Source of the DNA: Spirochaetaceae bacterium
GTDB lineage: Bacteria > Spirochaetota > Spirochaetia > Treponematales > Breznakiellaceae
Reading direction: 5' to 3'
NCBI GenBank assembly: GCA_031269165.1
Contig: JAISZQ010000397.1
Location: forward strand, 1-5,952
Length of the DNA stretch: 5,952 bases
Shown here piece after piece: positions 5,300-5,952 of the stretch (the first letter of the stretch is position 1; each line of letters opens with the position of its first letter). A program made the translations under genes and the position numbers. The notes beneath the pieces are model-generated. The model was given only the letters and a program-made list of their open reading frames with translations, did no database searches and was not told where the DNA came from.

Positions 5300-5545
5300 C
5301 CGCGCCCCTTCGGGGAGTTGAAAAGAGGAAGAGCCCGTTCAAAAGCTCAACAAAAGGGGGAAAGCCTTCCCCCTCGCTCCGGACTTGCGTCCTCCGCTAC
5401 CCCCTTCTGCGGGAGGACACCCCCGCAACGCCCCCGTCTCAACTTTCAGTCGTGGAGTTTCGGAACAAGCGGGGCAAAGCCCGCGACCGAATCACATCGC
5501 CGTCAGGCGCAATCTGAGGGGACCATCCCTTATCCCCGCCACCCC
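5300..5545. other. Gene-free, hairpin-dense intergenic segment upstream of cheR
   Basis: No coding frame here has a plausible product; open frames are biased to Arg/Pro/Ser and lack family motifs. Several perfect or near-perfect hairpins are present: CCCC-TTC-GGGG (5305-5315); GGGGGAA-AGCC-TTCCCCC (5356-5373); a 9-bp stem with one bulged base, GTCCTCCGC with GCGGGAGGAC around an 11-base loop (5389-5418); and GCGGG-CCCGC (5469-5484). Their spacing and compensating arms suggest a structured repeat or transcript rather than random sequence. Confidence 0.5.
5352..5373 (-). terminator. Terminator-like hairpin upstream of cheR promoter
   Basis: Read on the minus strand, a 7-bp stem GGGGGAA / TTCCCCC with a 4-base loop (5373-5356) is followed by TTTTGTTG. 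The stem is strong but the T tract is only four long. It would stop minus-strand transcription entering from the right before the cheR promoter. It could instead be only one of the hairpins of this segment. Confidence 0.35.
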
Positions 5546-5566
5546 GTTATTACGAGCGAGCCGCCT
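5546..5566. repeat. Palindromic repeat, 21-bp truncated unit (right cluster)
   Basis: GTTATTACGAGCGAGCC at 5546 is a mutated and truncated left-arm end, matching the 677 unit at all but two of 17 positions. It starts exactly 21 bp before full copy E, the same spacing as in the left cluster. Confidence 0.65.
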
Positions 5567-5643
5567 GTCATTGCGAGCGGAGCGAAGCAATCCAGAGGGC
5601 TGCCTCGGCTGGATTGCTTCGCCGCTTCGCGGCTCGCAATGAC
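5567..5643. repeat. Palindromic dispersed repeat, copy E (full, best preserved)
   Basis: The left arm is 5567-5595 and the right arm 5609-5643. The outer stem GTCATTGCGAG pairs with CTCGCAATGAC and the inner stem CGAAGCAATCCAG with CTGGATTGCTTCG. Between the two halves of the right arm is a perfect side hairpin GCCGC-TTC-GCGGC (5621-5633), partly overlapping the stem ends. The centre (5596-5608) is GC-rich. This copy shows the full three-way folding pattern. Confidence 0.88.
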
Positions 5644-5692
5644 CACCTGCCGTGGAGGCCCTTGGGCGCATCGCACCATGAACGAGCATCGG

Positions 5693-5707
5693 CCCCCCTT
5701 CGGGGGG
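5693..5707. repeat. C6-TTC-G6 hairpin
   Basis: CCCCCC (5693-5698), loop TTC, GGGGGG (5702-5707): a perfect 6-bp stem with a three-base loop. It lies where a left arm for the half-copy at 5722 would be expected. It is not followed by a T tract on either strand. Confidence 0.6.
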
Positions 5708-5721
5708 AGAGGGCCCCTCGG

Positions 5722-5754
5722 CTGGATTGCTTCACCCTTCGGGTTCGCAATGAC
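5722..5754. repeat. Palindromic dispersed repeat, copy F (right arm only)
   Basis: CTGGATTGCTTC (from 5722) to TTCGCAATGAC (5754) is a right arm with no left partner. Its internal side hairpin is ACCC-TTC-GGGT (5734-5744), different in sequence from copy E but at the same place. Confidence 0.75.
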
Positions 5755-5765
5755 AATGGTCTCCT

Positions 5766-5864
5766 GTCATTGCGAGCGGAGCGAAGCAATCCAGTGCGAG
5801 GGCACTCCCCGGCTGGATTGCTTCGTCGCCAACGGCAACTATGTTGCCGCCGCCTCGCAATGAC
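5766..5864. repeat. Palindromic dispersed repeat, copy G (full, long right arm)
   Basis: The left arm is 5766-5794 and the right arm 5813-5864. The right arm is 52 bases rather than 35 because its side insert is enlarged and contains a perfect hairpin CGGCAAC-TAT-GTTGCCG (5833-5849). Element ends are the usual GTCATTGCGAG and CTCGCAATGAC. Confidence 0.85.
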
Positions 5865-5875
5865 ACTGGTCTCCT

Positions 5876-5952
5876 GTCATTGCGAGCGGAGCGAAGCAAT
5901 CCAGTGCGAGGGCACTCCCCGGCTGGATTGCTTCGTCGCCAACGGCAACTAT
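5876..5952. repeat. Palindromic dispersed repeat, copy H (cut by window end)
   Basis: Identical to the first 77 bases of copy G, including the centre and the first half of the enlarged side hairpin. The right end lies outside the window. Confidence 0.85.

Larger units (their letters stand above)
5745..5952. repeat. Tandem duplication, period 110 bp, running off the window
   Basis: Bases 5745-5842 and 5855-5952 align without gaps with one difference in 98 (A5756 versus C5866). The unit carries copy G/H plus the 11-base linker containing TGGTCTCCT. The near-identity points to a recent duplication, and the array may continue beyond the window. Confidence 0.9.

Overview
The window is about 6 kb of a moderately GC-rich bacterial chromosome. 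Every gene I can support lies on the minus strand. The core (about 1142-5263) reads, in transcription order, cheR (chemotaxis receptor methyltransferase), cheB (receptor methylesterase/deamidase with a receiver domain) and a divergent EF-G translational GTPase. A small lipoprotein or single-pass membrane protein (89-295) lies further downstream. cheR and cheB are a tight operon: two bases separate cheR's stop from cheB's ATG, and cheB's Shine-Dalgarno overlaps the end of cheR. Together they set the methylation level of chemoreceptors (adaptation), so the organism is probably motile. The EF-G gene follows after 85 bases, with its own -10-like element next to its start.

On each side of this block is a cluster of a palindromic repeat whose arms read GTCATTGCGAG...GCGAAGCAATCCAG and CTGGATTGCTTCG...CTCGCAATGAC. 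The left cluster (429-776) also holds an AT-rich inverted repeat and partial copies. The right cluster (5546-5952) ends in a 110-bp tandem duplication that runs off the window. Left of the EF-G gene, 777-1141 has no convincing gene, but it holds a low-complexity purine-rich repeat and two well-formed sigma70-type promoters facing each other. Between cheR and the right cluster, 5300-5545 has no gene and is dense in GC-rich hairpins.

Organism: the spirochaete-like EF-G (domain IV lacks the usual GRGQYGH loop), the cheR-cheB pair and the abundant dispersed palindromes would fit a spirochaete such as a gut Treponema. This is inference from general knowledge; other repeat-rich phyla are possible.

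The most interesting points are: (i) a good cheR promoter placed so that the mRNA would start at the ATG (leaderless), with the same TATCGGT motif before the EF-G start; (ii) a strong switch in third-codon-base preference along the EF-G gene; (iii) a repeat family whose right arm carries interchangeable small hairpins; and (iv) the same 21-bp truncated repeat unit preceding a full copy in both clusters.
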